A DNA stretch of 64,000 bases, from NCBI GenBank assembly GCA_017303935.1, contig JAFLBD010000001.1, forward strand, positions 806,001 to 870,000. Reading direction: 5' to 3'. This document shows, one piece after another, positions 18,385 to 27,109 of the stretch. A program made the translations under genes and the position numbers. Position 1 is the stretch's first letter; each line of letters begins with the position of its first letter. Below the pieces are notes generated by a model, which was not told where the DNA came from, searched no databases, and saw nothing but the letters and a program-made list of their open reading frames with translations. This DNA comes from Armatimonadota bacterium. GTDB lineage: Bacteria > Armatimonadota > Fimbriimonadia > Fimbriimonadales > Fimbriimonadaceae.

Positions 18385-20018
18385 AAATAATAGGTTGGAC
18401 GGACGTACATCATGTCGTGGAGCGGTGGGATCGGCGAGGCATAAACCTTCTCCAGATCGTATTGTTCTTTTAACCGTTTGGTGAAATCTAGGAACGGGGC
18501 CACACGCGGGTCATCGGGAGTTTGAACAGCCAGCCGCTCATATCCTTCGGTTTCGAAGCTCGAAAACACGATTGTATCGGGCTTGTATTCGGTTAGGAGC
18601 CGTACATCCCAATCAATCCGTTCGTCTGGGTTTGGCGGCACAAACCGGAGTACCGATGGGTTCTGTGCACTGAGCCTGGCCTCTTCTCTAAACTTGAAAG
18701 GCACATATCGTGGCGCGCTTGATTCAGGGAATAACGCGGGAGTGTAAAACCATGGATCGGCGACTAATCCAACCGACTTCCCTCTTCCGTTTGATTTTAG
18801 TTGATCGGCGATCGTGATGCGGATATCCTTCTCATTCATCAACATCGTTGCCCGGGTTGTGTCCATGACCCCTCCGCCAAACACTCCGAAGGTGCCCAGA
18901 ATTGCGATGGCGACAACACCTCGCCATTTTGTGTTGGCAGCGGTGTGGGCCTTGGCTACGATCGCTCCGACCAATACCGCGAGCACTGGAAGTAGAGGAA
19001 ACACGTATCGAACGAACTTGAGCTCCGCTTTTCCGATCAGCAAGTAATAGAGCAATGCGAAAGCAAGGAGGCCGCTCATCCACTTCAACCGATCTCGGAT
19101 AGCGAGCACGGTGCCACAGACTGAAAGGAGCAGCAACAATGTTCCGAATGCCACCGCGATGTTCGCCAGGTGAGCGATATAGCCGGGGCTGGTGCCTGCA
19201 AAAACGAGTCCGTGACCAGCACTCGTATGCCAAAGCTCGTAAGAAAAGTCCTTAGAAAATTGTGCGGTGTTTATGAAGACACCTGGAGTGCTCACCACGA
19301 AAGTCAGCAACGCACAACCGAGGGCGACGCCAAACCGCTTTGGAATTTCCGAACGCTGAATTGCGATCAACGCCGGCAACAACCCGGCCAATGCCAGGAT
19401 TCCGTTGTACTTTGTTCCCGCCGCGAGACCAGCACAAATGCCAGCCCAAACCCAATGCTTCATCGCGGGAGACTCGCTGGCAAGGATTCCGCTGTAGAGA
19501 CTCAGCGTGACAAACATTGCTGCCATGACGTCCGGTGTCAAAAACCTGGAATGCATGACAAGACCGGGGGCCACCATCACTGCGGCGGCTCCAAAACACG
19601 CACCGATCAAGTGCACCCTACCGAACAGAATCAGAAACGTGATGCTGACAAGGATCGATCCGCAGACTGCTGAAATGAATCGACCTGCGGCAATCTCATT
19701 GGCTTGTTGACCGACGGTCGCCACAGATGGATCGGTCGCTCCCATCCCCAAAGCATCGACGACATCGTTAACCAAATGGTTAATAGCGAAAAAGGCTGTG
19801 CCGTAATTGTAGAAGCCGGGGTCGAGATCGCCTTTGAGGGGATCGACTTGCTGTGTTACCGCCCAATTGACCGGTTCGTCGGGATGAAAACTGGCGATGT
19901 TCTGACTCGAAGGCAGCCCCCAGCCAATGCCGATCACCCGAATCACGAGCGAGACGACAAAAAAGAGCAACGCGACTCTAGTTGATGTTTGCCAGTTCAT
20001 GCTCTTCACTAAACTCAT
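18351..20018 (-). CDS. Membrane glycosyltransferase, GT39/ArnT-like
   Basis: A 555-residue multi-spanning membrane protein with about ten hydrophobic segments, an early first-loop acidic motif (SFHPDEPVNW) and a later soluble loop region (400-540). This is the architecture of dolichyl/undecaprenyl-phosphate-sugar glycosyltransferases (GT39/GT83, PMT_2), which transfer sugars on the outer face of the membrane. Substrate unknown. The start may be ATG 20018 or 20000; both overlap the upstream HD-domain gene. Confidence 0.8.
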   Translation of the reverse strand: MSLVKSMNWQTSTRVALLFFVVSLVIRVIGIGWGLPSSQNIASFHPDEPVNWAVTQQVDPLKGDLDPGFYNYGTAFFAINHLVNDVVDALGMGATDPSVATVGQQANEIAAGRFISAVCGSILVSITFLILFGRVHLIGACFGAAAVMVAPGLVMHSRFLTPDVMAAMFVTLSLYSGILASESPAMKHWVWAGICAGLAAGTKYNGILALAGLLPALIAIQRSEIPKRFGVALGCALLTFVVSTPGVFINTAQFSKDFSYELWHTSAGHGLVFAGTSPGYIAHLANIAVAFGTLLLLLSVCGTVLAIRDRLKWMSGLLAFALLYYLLIGKAELKFVRYVFPLLPVLAVLVGAIVAKAHTAANTKWRGVVAIAILGTFGVFGGGVMDTTRATMLMNEKDIRITIADQLKSNGRGKSVGLVADPWFYTPALFPESSAPRYVPFKFREEARLSAQNPSVLRFVPPNPDERIDWDVRLLTEYKPDTIVFSSFETEGYERLAVQTPDDPRVAPFLDFTKRLKEQYDLEKVYASPIPPLHDMMYVRPTYYLWTRKNNSSNP

Positions 20019-20676
20019 GTTGCGGCAGCACTCGCAGAAGCGATTCCACCACTCCAGAATCGAACTTTCGTCCGCTATGGTGGACCAAATATGTTCTGGC
20101 TAACGTGGCGCCTTGTAGCCGTTCCCGAGTGACGTATTCGTCGACCACGTGGATGATTCTGGCTTCAAATGGAATGCTGGTTCCTGCTGGGAAACTCGGC
20201 CCCTTGGTCCCATCGAATGGCGCATGGTGGGTCCGAACGATCGTTGCGAGGTCCCGCAAAGTTGGGACGAGTTCAAGCATCGCGCCACCAATCTCGGAAT
20301 GCTTGTCGTACGCCGCTCGTTGCGAATCAGACCACATTAGCGGATTGCTTTCGTTGACGAGCTTCCATGGAATGGCGCAAAGCCCGATGTCCCTTAAATG
20401 AGACGCGCGCTCGATCCGGTCAATCGCACTGTCTGGAAGTCGGAGGTCCTTCGCTACGGCAAGGCTCAGATTGACAACCCTTTCAGTCAGTCCGACTTGT
20501 CCTTGGAACCGAAGTTCTACCGCCGATCCGAAAACCTTTAGGTGATTCCGTTCGTGGTCACGATACTGCTGTGGGAGCCTCACGTAGTGAATGTAAGCAA
20601 GTCCGGCAGTGACCAAAGCCATGACAACCAGGACGATAATCGCGCCGACACTCACCTTGCCGCACCTCTCAGACAT
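19978..20676 (-). CDS. Membrane-anchored degenerate HD-GYP protein
   Basis: One N-terminal transmembrane helix (about 9-27) precedes a domain that aligns by eye with HD-GYP phosphodiesterases. The key motif H-D-I-G-K-I reads R-D-I-G-L-C (SHLRDIGLCAIP), and the GYP region reads HHAPFDGTKGPSF. The metal-binding His of HD and the Tyr of GYP are therefore missing, so it is probably not catalytic. It begins inside the end of the intact HD-GYP gene (25 bp overlap), suggesting the two products work together. Confidence 0.8.
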   Translation of the reverse strand: MSERCGKVSVGAIIVLVVMALVTAGLAYIHYVRLPQQYRDHERNHLKVFGSAVELRFQGQVGLTERVVNLSLAVAKDLRLPDSAIDRIERASHLRDIGLCAIPWKLVNESNPLMWSDSQRAAYDKHSEIGGAMLELVPTLRDLATIVRTHHAPFDGTKGPSFPAGTSIPFEARIIHVVDEYVTRERLQGATLARTYLVHHSGRKFDSGVVESLLRVLPQHEFSEEHELANIN

Positions 20677-21917
20677 TCTTTGAAGGCCTGTACAACTCGG
20701 GGATCAAACTGCGTGCTTGAGCATCTTTCAAGTTCTGCAATCGCGTCGTCCTCGGTCATCGGATCGCGATAGCTTCTCTTTTCTGAACTCTCTGGCCCGC
20801 CGACCATCGCGTCGAATGCGTCCGCCACAGAGATGATTTTGCTCTCGATCGGAATCTCGATATCCGAGAGTTGGTGCGGATATCCTTTGCCATCGGGTCG
20901 TTCATGGTGGTGCCGGACCCAGGGCACGATCGCCTGGAACCGTTCGCTTCCGGAGAGGATTCTTGCACCGAATTCGGAGTGCTGTTTGACGTGCTCAAAT
21001 TCGGATTCGGTAAGGCGTGCGGGTTTATCGAGCACTTCCTCATCGATGGCGATTTTTCCGATATCGTGTAAAACGGCCGCCTCGCGCAAAAGCCTCGATT
21101 TCGACCGCGGTAGTCCAAGTTTCCGACCGACGTCCTCTGCGAGATTCCCGACTCTTTCAAGGTGGCCATGGGTGTACGGATGCGCCCGCTGAAGCATGAT
21201 AGTGAGCGCCACCATCGTCTCGTAACTCACTTCTTCGAGTCGCCGCTCAGCATCGATCACACTCCGCAGAAGCCAGATCGGCAAGTAAGTTAGCGGCAAG
21301 AGGAGCGCCAAATTTTCTCGGACCAGAACCCCGATACCAATGCCAAACAGGAGATAAACTCCGCTCGCAAAGAGAGTGAATCGCAGTCCTTTTTGAATCT
21401 GCTCCGAGAAAGAATGTGCTCCGAAACGAGTCCCAATGTGAGTAACGAGCAAATAGTTGATGCCAAGATAGCCCGCTACAAAGACAGTCACTCCAACCGC
21501 CCAATGCGAACCTAACATGTCGGCACCAGTCCACAACAAGCCGCCGGTTGCACTCGAAATGACGGTAACAGCGGCGTTGTATTTGAGCCAGTACAACGCC
21601 CGACTCGATCGCTTTCTGGTTTGTTGGATCACCGCGGTCGTGATCACGAGCAAGAGTTCTACAGCCAACGCGTTTGTCGGCCCGGAGATCACGAGGAACC
21701 CACAGACGTAGGCGAGACTCAGCGCAAGCATCACACCTTCACGGTGATAATGCACCGGAGCTAGCTCACACAGCAGCGCCAGTGAGAAAAGCAAAATCGC
21801 CAGCGGCCAAGCAATGGCGACGAATGGATGTGAAAGCAACAGGAGGGCACTAAGCCCTCCTGCAATAATCCAAAGTGATGTTAGGAAGCCCCTTTCTCTA
21901 TTGGTTTGGTTTTGCAC
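20652..21917 (-). CDS. Membrane HD-GYP domain protein, putative cyclic-di-GMP phosphodiesterase
   Basis: The N-terminal 220 residues hold about seven hydrophobic helices. The C-terminal domain carries an intact HD-GYP set: HTHGHLERV-type His (YTHGHLERVGNLA), VLHDIGKIAI, HSEFGARIL, and HHHERPDGKGYP, with SVADAFDAM after it. It should hydrolyse cyclic-di-GMP or a related dinucleotide. Start is GTG at 21917 with no clear Shine-Dalgarno. It overlaps the previous gene's end by 20 bp and is followed by the degenerate paralogue. Confidence 0.88.
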   Translation of the reverse strand: MQNQTNRERGFLTSLWIIAGGLSALLLLSHPFVAIAWPLAILLFSLALLCELAPVHYHREGVMLALSLAYVCGFLVISGPTNALAVELLLVITTAVIQQTRKRSSRALYWLKYNAAVTVISSATGGLLWTGADMLGSHWAVGVTVFVAGYLGINYLLVTHIGTRFGAHSFSEQIQKGLRFTLFASGVYLLFGIGIGVLVRENLALLLPLTYLPIWLLRSVIDAERRLEEVSYETMVALTIMLQRAHPYTHGHLERVGNLAEDVGRKLGLPRSKSRLLREAAVLHDIGKIAIDEEVLDKPARLTESEFEHVKQHSEFGARILSGSERFQAIVPWVRHHHERPDGKGYPHQLSDIEIPIESKIISVADAFDAMVGGPESSEKRSYRDPMTEDDAIAELERCSSTQFDPRVVQAFKECLRGAAR

Positions 21918-22941
21918 GAGGTTTCGGAGCGGGCTTACTGGATTGCGCGCTTGGAACAGTGTACTTAAGCCGGGTCAAAGTTGAAGTCCCAGTGATCTTC
22001 CGTTCCGCGATCGGTTCAGTTTCGCCCTTGAATTCAGTGACGATTGTCCCGGTCGAATTGCTCTCGGCATAAATCGTTGAGCAAGTCTTGAGATCTAAGT
22101 CGTATCGGTACTTCAGGTCGTATTTCACCTTGAGCGCCTTGAACGGACTGTCCTTGTCCGAAAGCCCGAAGTTGCCGTTCACATACGAAACCATGTCGTT
22201 ATCCAGCTTGAGCGACGCTGTGATTCGGTGGACAGGCTTGTTCCCTGCACCAGTTTTCACGCCCTCATAGACATAGGTGACGTCCAACCGTTGGTTGGCT
22301 TGCTTGTTCGATCCTGCCAGCTTTTGAGGCGCATACGACAACGTGTAGGCCCAAGTATCGCCGGGCTTGACTTCTTCTTCAGGCAACTTTGGCGAGAACT
22401 CAAACGAGCTGTCCAAGCTGCCAACGTTCAAGGCCATTCGGTAAAGCTCGCCGATGACGTTCCCCATCAAGATATCTGTGATCGTGGTCCCACCAGGGCC
22501 TTCCTGCATCATATTCAATGTGCGAGTGGGTTTCGCACCCGGCTTGGCGGGCGGCTTCACGATCTTCGCGCTGAGAAGCTCATTGATCGGAGTGGCCACG
22601 ATATCAAACTTGAGTTCGCCTTCTTCCTTAACCCGGGTTTCAGGCATTTCGCCGTTTTCACCATCAATTCGGTAAGTCGCTGGGCGGATGTAGCGCATGG
22701 ATGCGTTGCCATCTTCATCTACCGAATTCACCGTGTAATTGTAGGCGTACTCATAGCCAGTGGTCATCGGCAAGAAAGTCTGGAGTCCAGTCTCTCTGAT
22801 TTCGACCGTCAGCAGGGCGTTCATTTTGTAGGCCGCGACTTCGCCCTTAAAGTACTTGTGAGCGAGCAAAACCGGAGCCACTGCTGGCTTGGCGGGTGTC
22901 GATTGGCCGATCAAAGCGGCGAGAAGAACAGTTGTCAACAT
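21898..22941 (-). CDS. Exported protein of unknown function
   Basis: 347 residues with a short N-terminal hydrophobic export signal (MLTTVLLAALIGQ), a body of alternating polar/hydrophobic strands with no recognised domain, and a basic Pro/Lys/Ala-rich tail. The body reads like a DUF-type beta-rich periplasmic protein. First in a chain of overlapping genes through two HD-type proteins, the glycosyltransferase and the recombinase. Confidence 0.7.
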   Translation of the reverse strand: MLTTVLLAALIGQSTPAKPAVAPVLLAHKYFKGEVAAYKMNALLTVEIRETGLQTFLPMTTGYEYAYNYTVNSVDEDGNASMRYIRPATYRIDGENGEMPETRVKEEGELKFDIVATPINELLSAKIVKPPAKPGAKPTRTLNMMQEGPGGTTITDILMGNVIGELYRMALNVGSLDSSFEFSPKLPEEEVKPGDTWAYTLSYAPQKLAGSNKQANQRLDVTYVYEGVKTGAGNKPVHRITASLKLDNDMVSYVNGNFGLSDKDSPFKALKVKYDLKYRYDLDLKTCSTIYAESNSTGTIVTEFKGETEPIAERKITGTSTLTRLKYTVPSAQSSKPAPKPRAKPNQ

Positions 22942-23032
22942 GGCATTGGTACAGAGTTGATCAATACTCTACTTTATGATTGACGTGCAAAGTTTGAAGT
23001 CCGCAACTGTTTTGTGATCGATTGCGGCCCCA

Positions 23033-23818
23033 TCAGTCGCAAAGCGAGTACCAAGTTCCGGTCCAAGCGTTCGGGTCTGTCGTTGTCTCGCCAGACTTGT
23101 TACCCTCGACATTGATCCGCTGAGCATCAAACTTGCCTGCAGATGTCGTGGTCCTTGCACTGCCGTCAGAGAAGATCACGGTGCCGCCGATTCCCGACCA
23201 TTGACGGTAGTAGTTCCCTGGAGCTGGGCAGTCATAACCGTAGAGATTGCAGGCGTCATTGCCTGGCTTTTGCTGGAACCAAGGCATCATCTCCGTCCGC
23301 ATGATTCGAGTTTCGCTTGGGAATTCGATGCTGCCAAAGTTCACATTCCGGCTGTAATCGTAAACCGATCCATTTCCAACCGAATAACCGGCGACCATCG
23401 TGTACATGCAGCTCGTGAACCTATAGCTGGTGCCATAGGCGGCATAGTAGGTCGGCTTACCTTGTAAGAAGGCAGGAATCGAGGTTCGAGACAGGTATGG
23501 CCCTCCGTTATCGAGAGGACTCTTGAAGATTTCCAGGCTCTTGATATAGGGCCGGAGTCCAACTTCGACACCTTTGTGCCGCGCATCTGATGGCGGATAA
23601 AACTCGTCGTATGCGGAGAAAATCGGCATTCCGTCGTCGTTGTCACCCACATACATCATGGTTGACATTCCGATCTGCCTAGCTTGGCTGAGGCAAGCGG
23701 TGCGCTTCGCACTTTCGCGAGCTTGCGCAAAAACTGGGAATAGAATCGCGGCGAGAATCGCGATGATGGCGATCACCACCAGCAATTCGATGAGCGTAAA
23801 GGCTTTTTGGAGTCTCAT
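23033..23818 (-). CDS. Prepilin-type (DUF1559-like) pseudopilin
   Basis: The N-terminus is a type IV prepilin signal: MRLQKAFTLIELLVVIAII, cut before Phe, then AILFPVFAQARESAKRTAC, typical of a hugely expanded family in Planctomycetota and Armatimonadota. A VIFSDGSAR motif near the end matches the H-x9-DG-type ending of the family. I chose ATG 23818; a TTG 12 nt upstream sits inside a terminator T-run. The whole 5' region is a TPP riboswitch plus terminator, an unexpected regulator for this kind of gene. Confidence 0.88.
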   Translation of the reverse strand: MRLQKAFTLIELLVVIAIIAILAAILFPVFAQARESAKRTACLSQARQIGMSTMMYVGDNDDGMPIFSAYDEFYPPSDARHKGVEVGLRPYIKSLEIFKSPLDNGGPYLSRTSIPAFLQGKPTYYAAYGTSYRFTSCMYTMVAGYSVGNGSVYDYSRNVNFGSIEFPSETRIMRTEMMPWFQQKPGNDACNLYGYDCPAPGNYYRQWSGIGGTVIFSDGSARTTTSAGKFDAQRINVEGNKSGETTTDPNAWTGTWYSLCD

Positions 23819-23828
23819 GGTCTTAAAC

Positions 23829-23867
23829 AAAAAAGAAGGTCACCCACGTCGCACGTAAGTGACCTTC
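23829..23867 (-). terminator. Riboswitch-linked terminator before the prepilin gene
   Basis: GAAGGTCAC (23835-23843) pairs perfectly with GTGACCTTC (23859-23867), followed on the minus strand by TTTTTT. It lies about 30 nt downstream of the TPP aptamer and 10 nt before the prepilin ATG, the place of a transcriptional expression platform. Confidence 0.88.
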
Positions 23868-23898
23868 ATCCATGGAGTCCGATGGAATTGGTCGCTCA

Positions 23899-23989
23899 CC
23901 GCAATCCCTCCGTCGGTACTAGCCGAATCAGGTTCCAAGAGTTCGGCGCTTTGCCATCTCAGCCACACTTATCGTGGCTCCCCTTGCGG
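23899..23989 (-). promoter_or_regulatory. Thiamine pyrophosphate (TPP) riboswitch
   Basis: Read on the minus strand, all core elements are present in order: closing stem P1 (CCGCAA with TTGCGG, plus-strand 23984-23989 and 23899-23904), GGGGAGCC, GGCTGAGATGG, GAACCTGATTCGGCTAGTACC, and CGACGGAGGGA. These match the TPP (THI-box) consensus closely. Known clients are thiamine synthesis or transport genes; here the only gene downstream is a prepilin-type gene. rmlD upstream ends 21 bp before the aptamer. Confidence 0.93.
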
Positions 23990-24009
23990 ATACACTTCCT
24001 AACCAAATT

Positions 24010-24885
24010 CTACGCCGAATCTTGGCTTTGTGTCAAATTTTCGATGACTTTTTTGAGCGGCGTGCCCAAATCCGGGTCAATTTTGATCCCCAGTTCGATG
24101 AGTTTGCGATTGCAGAGCACGCTGTTCTTTGGTCTCTTTGCCGCAGTCGGATAGTCTTCTGTTCTGATTGGCTCGATCGCTACGTCAATGCCGGCAATTT
24201 CTTTGATGATTTGAGCGAACTCATACCAAGACAGGTCCGTTTGCCCGGTGGCGTGATAGATTCCGCTTGGAATTTCGATCTCGATCGCACTTGCGATCGC
24301 ATCGCTCAGACCAACCGTGCTCGTTGGGCAACCGCGCTGATCATTGACGATGCGCACAGTGTTTCCAGAACCGAGCAGCCGCAGCACCGTCTTCACAAAA
24401 CTCGGACCATTGCTCCCATAAAGCCAAGAGGTGCGAAAAACAACGTGAATAGGACTCGATTCGATGACTGCCAGTTCGCCTTCTAGCTTTGATTCACCAT
24501 AGACGGACTTGGGATTGGTGTCGTGACTCTCGGTGTACGGTTCGGTGCTCTCACCATCAAACACGTAGTCGGTGCTGATGTGAATCAGCCGAATATTGGA
24601 CATTGCACACGCCTTCGCGAGCATGCTCGGTCCGGTCGCATTGAGCTCAAAGGCTTTCTCCTTCTCGGTCTCGGCAAGATCGACTTTGGTGTACGCTGCG
24701 CAGTTGATCGCCCAATCGAACTTTCCGAATTCCTCGGCTGGGATTTTGCCGCAATCGACTGGGTTCGTGATGTCCAGCTCCGCACTCGATGGAGCAACGA
24801 CGTCAAAACCGCGAGATTTCAATATTGGGACGAGATCAGAACCCAATAGCCCGGTCGCGCCAATCACGAGGATTCGCCTGTTCAT
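24010..24885 (-). CDS. rmlD: dTDP-4-dehydrorhamnose reductase
   Basis: A 291-residue SDR enzyme that performs the last step of dTDP-L-rhamnose synthesis for surface polysaccharide. NAD(P)-binding motif ATGLLGSDLV (10-19), HISTDYVFDG, and the catalytic YGESKLEGE with Tyr-x3-Lys are present, followed by RTSWLYG. It overlaps the EVE-domain gene by 4 bp. Other rml genes are not in the window. Confidence 0.94.
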   Translation of the reverse strand: MNRRILVIGATGLLGSDLVPILKSRGFDVVAPSSAELDITNPVDCGKIPAEEFGKFDWAINCAAYTKVDLAETEKEKAFELNATGPSMLAKACAMSNIRLIHISTDYVFDGESTEPYTESHDTNPKSVYGESKLEGELAVIESSPIHVVFRTSWLYGSNGPSFVKTVLRLLGSGNTVRIVNDQRGCPTSTVGLSDAIASAIEIEIPSGIYHATGQTDLSWYEFAQIIKEIAGIDVAIEPIRTEDYPTAAKRPKNSVLCNRKLIELGIKIDPDLGTPLKKVIENLTQSQDSA

Positions 24886-25346
24886 TTGGAGGGATCAACC
24901 ATAGCCATAACCGCATTCCACTCTTCTTCGGTGACTGGCATCACACTCAGTCGCTGACCCCGCATACAAACCGCCATTCCAGCTGTATCTGGGTTCTCAC
25001 GGAGTGCGGACAATGGAATGACGCGATCAAACTTCCGCACAAAGGAGACATCGACCAGAAGCCAAGTGGGCGGATCTGTCTTGGCTTTGGGGTCGTAGTA
25101 GTCTGACTTTGGATCGTACTGAGTGTGGTCGGCGTACCCTTTGGATTCGACGCGCATCACGCCAGCAATTCCAGAAGGGACCGCGTTTGAATGATAAAAG
25201 AACGCGAGATCACCGGGTTCAAAACGATCCCGAAAGAAGTTCCGAACAGTGTAGTTCCGGCACCCTTCCCAGGCGTTTTTGACCTCGCGTTCCAGATCGT
25301 CAATCGAATAGGTGTCCGGTTCCGATTTCATCAGCCAGTACGCCAT
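24882..25346 (-). CDS. EVE-domain protein
   Basis: 154 residues forming a single EVE domain: MAYWLMKSEPDTYSIDDL, NYTVRNFF, GDLAFFYHS and a C-terminal QRLSVMPVTEEEW. EVE domains are PUA-like folds that bind modified bases in DNA or RNA. It is translationally coupled to rmlD by ATGA overlap but has no obvious functional link. Confidence 0.93.
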   Translation of the reverse strand: MAYWLMKSEPDTYSIDDLEREVKNAWEGCRNYTVRNFFRDRFEPGDLAFFYHSNAVPSGIAGVMRVESKGYADHTQYDPKSDYYDPKAKTDPPTWLLVDVSFVRKFDRVIPLSALRENPDTAGMAVCMRGQRLSVMPVTEEEWNAVMAMVDPSK

Positions 25347-25367
25347 ATTCGACTATTTTAGCTTGAC

Positions 25368-26600
25368 TTACAAGGTTGCGCTTTCTCGCAGCCGAATCGT
25401 GACATCACCACTGACCGCCGAGATGTCGATTATGCCGGCACCTTCGCCGAGTTTCCCCTCGACTTTTCGGTCGGTCTGGATGACATCTTGCAACATCAGC
25501 GCAGCGGTGCAAGCCCCTTGCAAGCTACTGATTTTGGTTCGGGCACTGCTCTGATCGGGGATGGTCACCCAAATGTCGCCGCTCACTGTCGTGGCATTCA
25601 GAGTTCCTTCGATGGGCACCAAGAAGTCCAGCACAAGGTTGCCGGAAACGCCTTGAACGGAGACGGTTTTGCCGCCACAATTTTGGAACTTGATGTCGCC
25701 AGTGGTTGATCGGACATTCATCGCGCCTTGGACGTCAGCGAAATAAATGTCGCCATTTTTGTTATCGACGTTCAGCATGGTTACGGTCGCATTTTCGACG
25801 CGAATATCGCCGTCCATGTTGCCGATTTCGACAGTTCCATCTAGGTCTTCAAGGTGAATGTCGCCATTTGAAACGTGCACACGGCACGATCCTCGGGCGC
25901 CAATGACCTTGACATCACCAGAATCTGTTCGGATTTCAATCGGGCATCCCTCAGCGAGCGTAATGCTCAAATCCACCGTCGTGAACAGCTGATCGGGCTG
26001 CCGAATCATCACAAAGTGATCGCTTTCTTCGACAACGAGAGCGAATTCTGCCGCGCGTTGCTTCAAAACTTCAGGATCGCTTCCTTTGAATTTGGCATTG
26101 GCAACAACTTCAGGCGTGCCGCTGGCATCCACCTTCACTTCGATATCCCCGTTGGTAGCTTCGATTCGCAAGATCTTTCCGCTTGGAACCATCAGCGGTT
26201 GCCGAACTTCTTTCGCTTCCTGATCGAAAAATCCGATGTTGAACTTCCCTGCTTTGAATTCCGAAGCAGCCTTCTTGATGGCGTCCGCACCGCTTTTCAC
26301 CCCATCTTTCAGTTGAGTTGAAACCTCGTTCCAATCCACGGTTGCGGTCACTTCGCGGCCGAGCTTCTCGATGGCATCGATCAAGCTGCCAAAAGGTGAA
26401 GAAGACGAACCGCTGGGAGGCGGCGGAGGTGGTGGTGTCGCAGTTCCTGAACTCGTTGTGGAACCTTGCTCAGATGGGTCAACATCCGCTACTTCCTGAT
26501 GGCTTGTTGAGTTCATCGCATCGATCAATTCGGCAGCGTCGTCAGGCGACAGCTTGCCTTCTTGAACCAACTTCATAATCCTTGTAATATCTTCTTTCAT
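25368..26600 (-). CDS. DUF4097-type beta-helix protein with SHOCT-like N-terminus
   Basis: 410 residues. The first 30 (ITRIMKLVQEGKLSPDDAAELI) form a short helical domain seen at the start of YvlB/LiaX-like proteins. A Pro/Ser linker with seven prolines follows, then repeats of the type S/T-x-N/S-G-D-I/V, typical of the DUF4097 beta-strand repeat. No signal peptide or transmembrane helix. It overlaps the DUF2089 gene by 4 bp, a common pairing, suggesting that protein regulates it. Confidence 0.88.
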   Translation of the reverse strand: MKEDITRIMKLVQEGKLSPDDAAELIDAMNSTSHQEVADVDPSEQGSTTSSGTATPPPPPPPSGSSSSPFGSLIDAIEKLGREVTATVDWNEVSTQLKDGVKSGADAIKKAASEFKAGKFNIGFFDQEAKEVRQPLMVPSGKILRIEATNGDIEVKVDASGTPEVVANAKFKGSDPEVLKQRAAEFALVVEESDHFVMIRQPDQLFTTVDLSITLAEGCPIEIRTDSGDVKVIGARGSCRVHVSNGDIHLEDLDGTVEIGNMDGDIRVENATVTMLNVDNKNGDIYFADVQGAMNVRSTTGDIKFQNCGGKTVSVQGVSGNLVLDFLVPIEGTLNATTVSGDIWVTIPDQSSARTKISSLQGACTAALMLQDVIQTDRKVEGKLGEGAGIIDISAVSGDVTIRLRESATL

Positions 26601-26992
26601 GCTCCACCTCGAATTCGTACTTTCGCTTCTTCCACTGTGATATTGCCGCTTTCAAGCTCGTCCAGAACTTTGCGCTTCTCATCCAAGTTTTGCATTGGAT
26701 CAGCGTGCTTTGCGGGCGTCAAGTCTAATGCCGCCAGGACGCCGTCCAGTCGGTTTCTCACGGTCGGATAGCTCAAACCAAGCTCCTTTTCGACGCTGCT
26801 AATCACTCCGCGACATCGCAGAAAAGCTTCTAGGAATCGACTTTGCTCTTCGTTCAGCCGAGCGAATCGCGGAACCTCGAATCGGCCCCGCATGGCAATG
26901 CCGCTTTGATCCGATTTCACTTCGCTCACATAAAGCTCTGAGCCCGTGACCGGATCGAACGCTGGCAATCGGTGCAGTTGTTCATCAGCCAT
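26597..26992 (-). CDS. DUF2089-family putative regulator
   Basis: 131 residues. The segment RFARLNEEQSRFLEAFLRCRGVISSVEKELGLSYPTVRNRLD (in part) is the DUF2089 helix-turn-helix-like core. The N-terminal zinc ribbon seen in the family is degenerate here: the expected CPxC pairs read PAFDPVTG and KSDQSG. The C-terminus repeats the SHOCT-like helix (VLDELESGNITVEEAKVRI). Upstream of and coupled to the DUF4097 gene. Confidence 0.85.
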   Translation of the reverse strand: MADEQLHRLPAFDPVTGSELYVSEVKSDQSGIAMRGRFEVPRFARLNEEQSRFLEAFLRCRGVISSVEKELGLSYPTVRNRLDGVLAALDLTPAKHADPMQNLDEKRKVLDELESGNITVEEAKVRIRGGA

Positions 26993-27109
26993 AGATACTT
27001 AAGATTACTGATCGAATTCGCCCGCCGTTTCAAGAAATTTCAAAGTTAGCATTAGATTTTCGATACCGGGAGCAATGACCCATATGGAACCAGTAGACTT
27101 TTATGCAAT

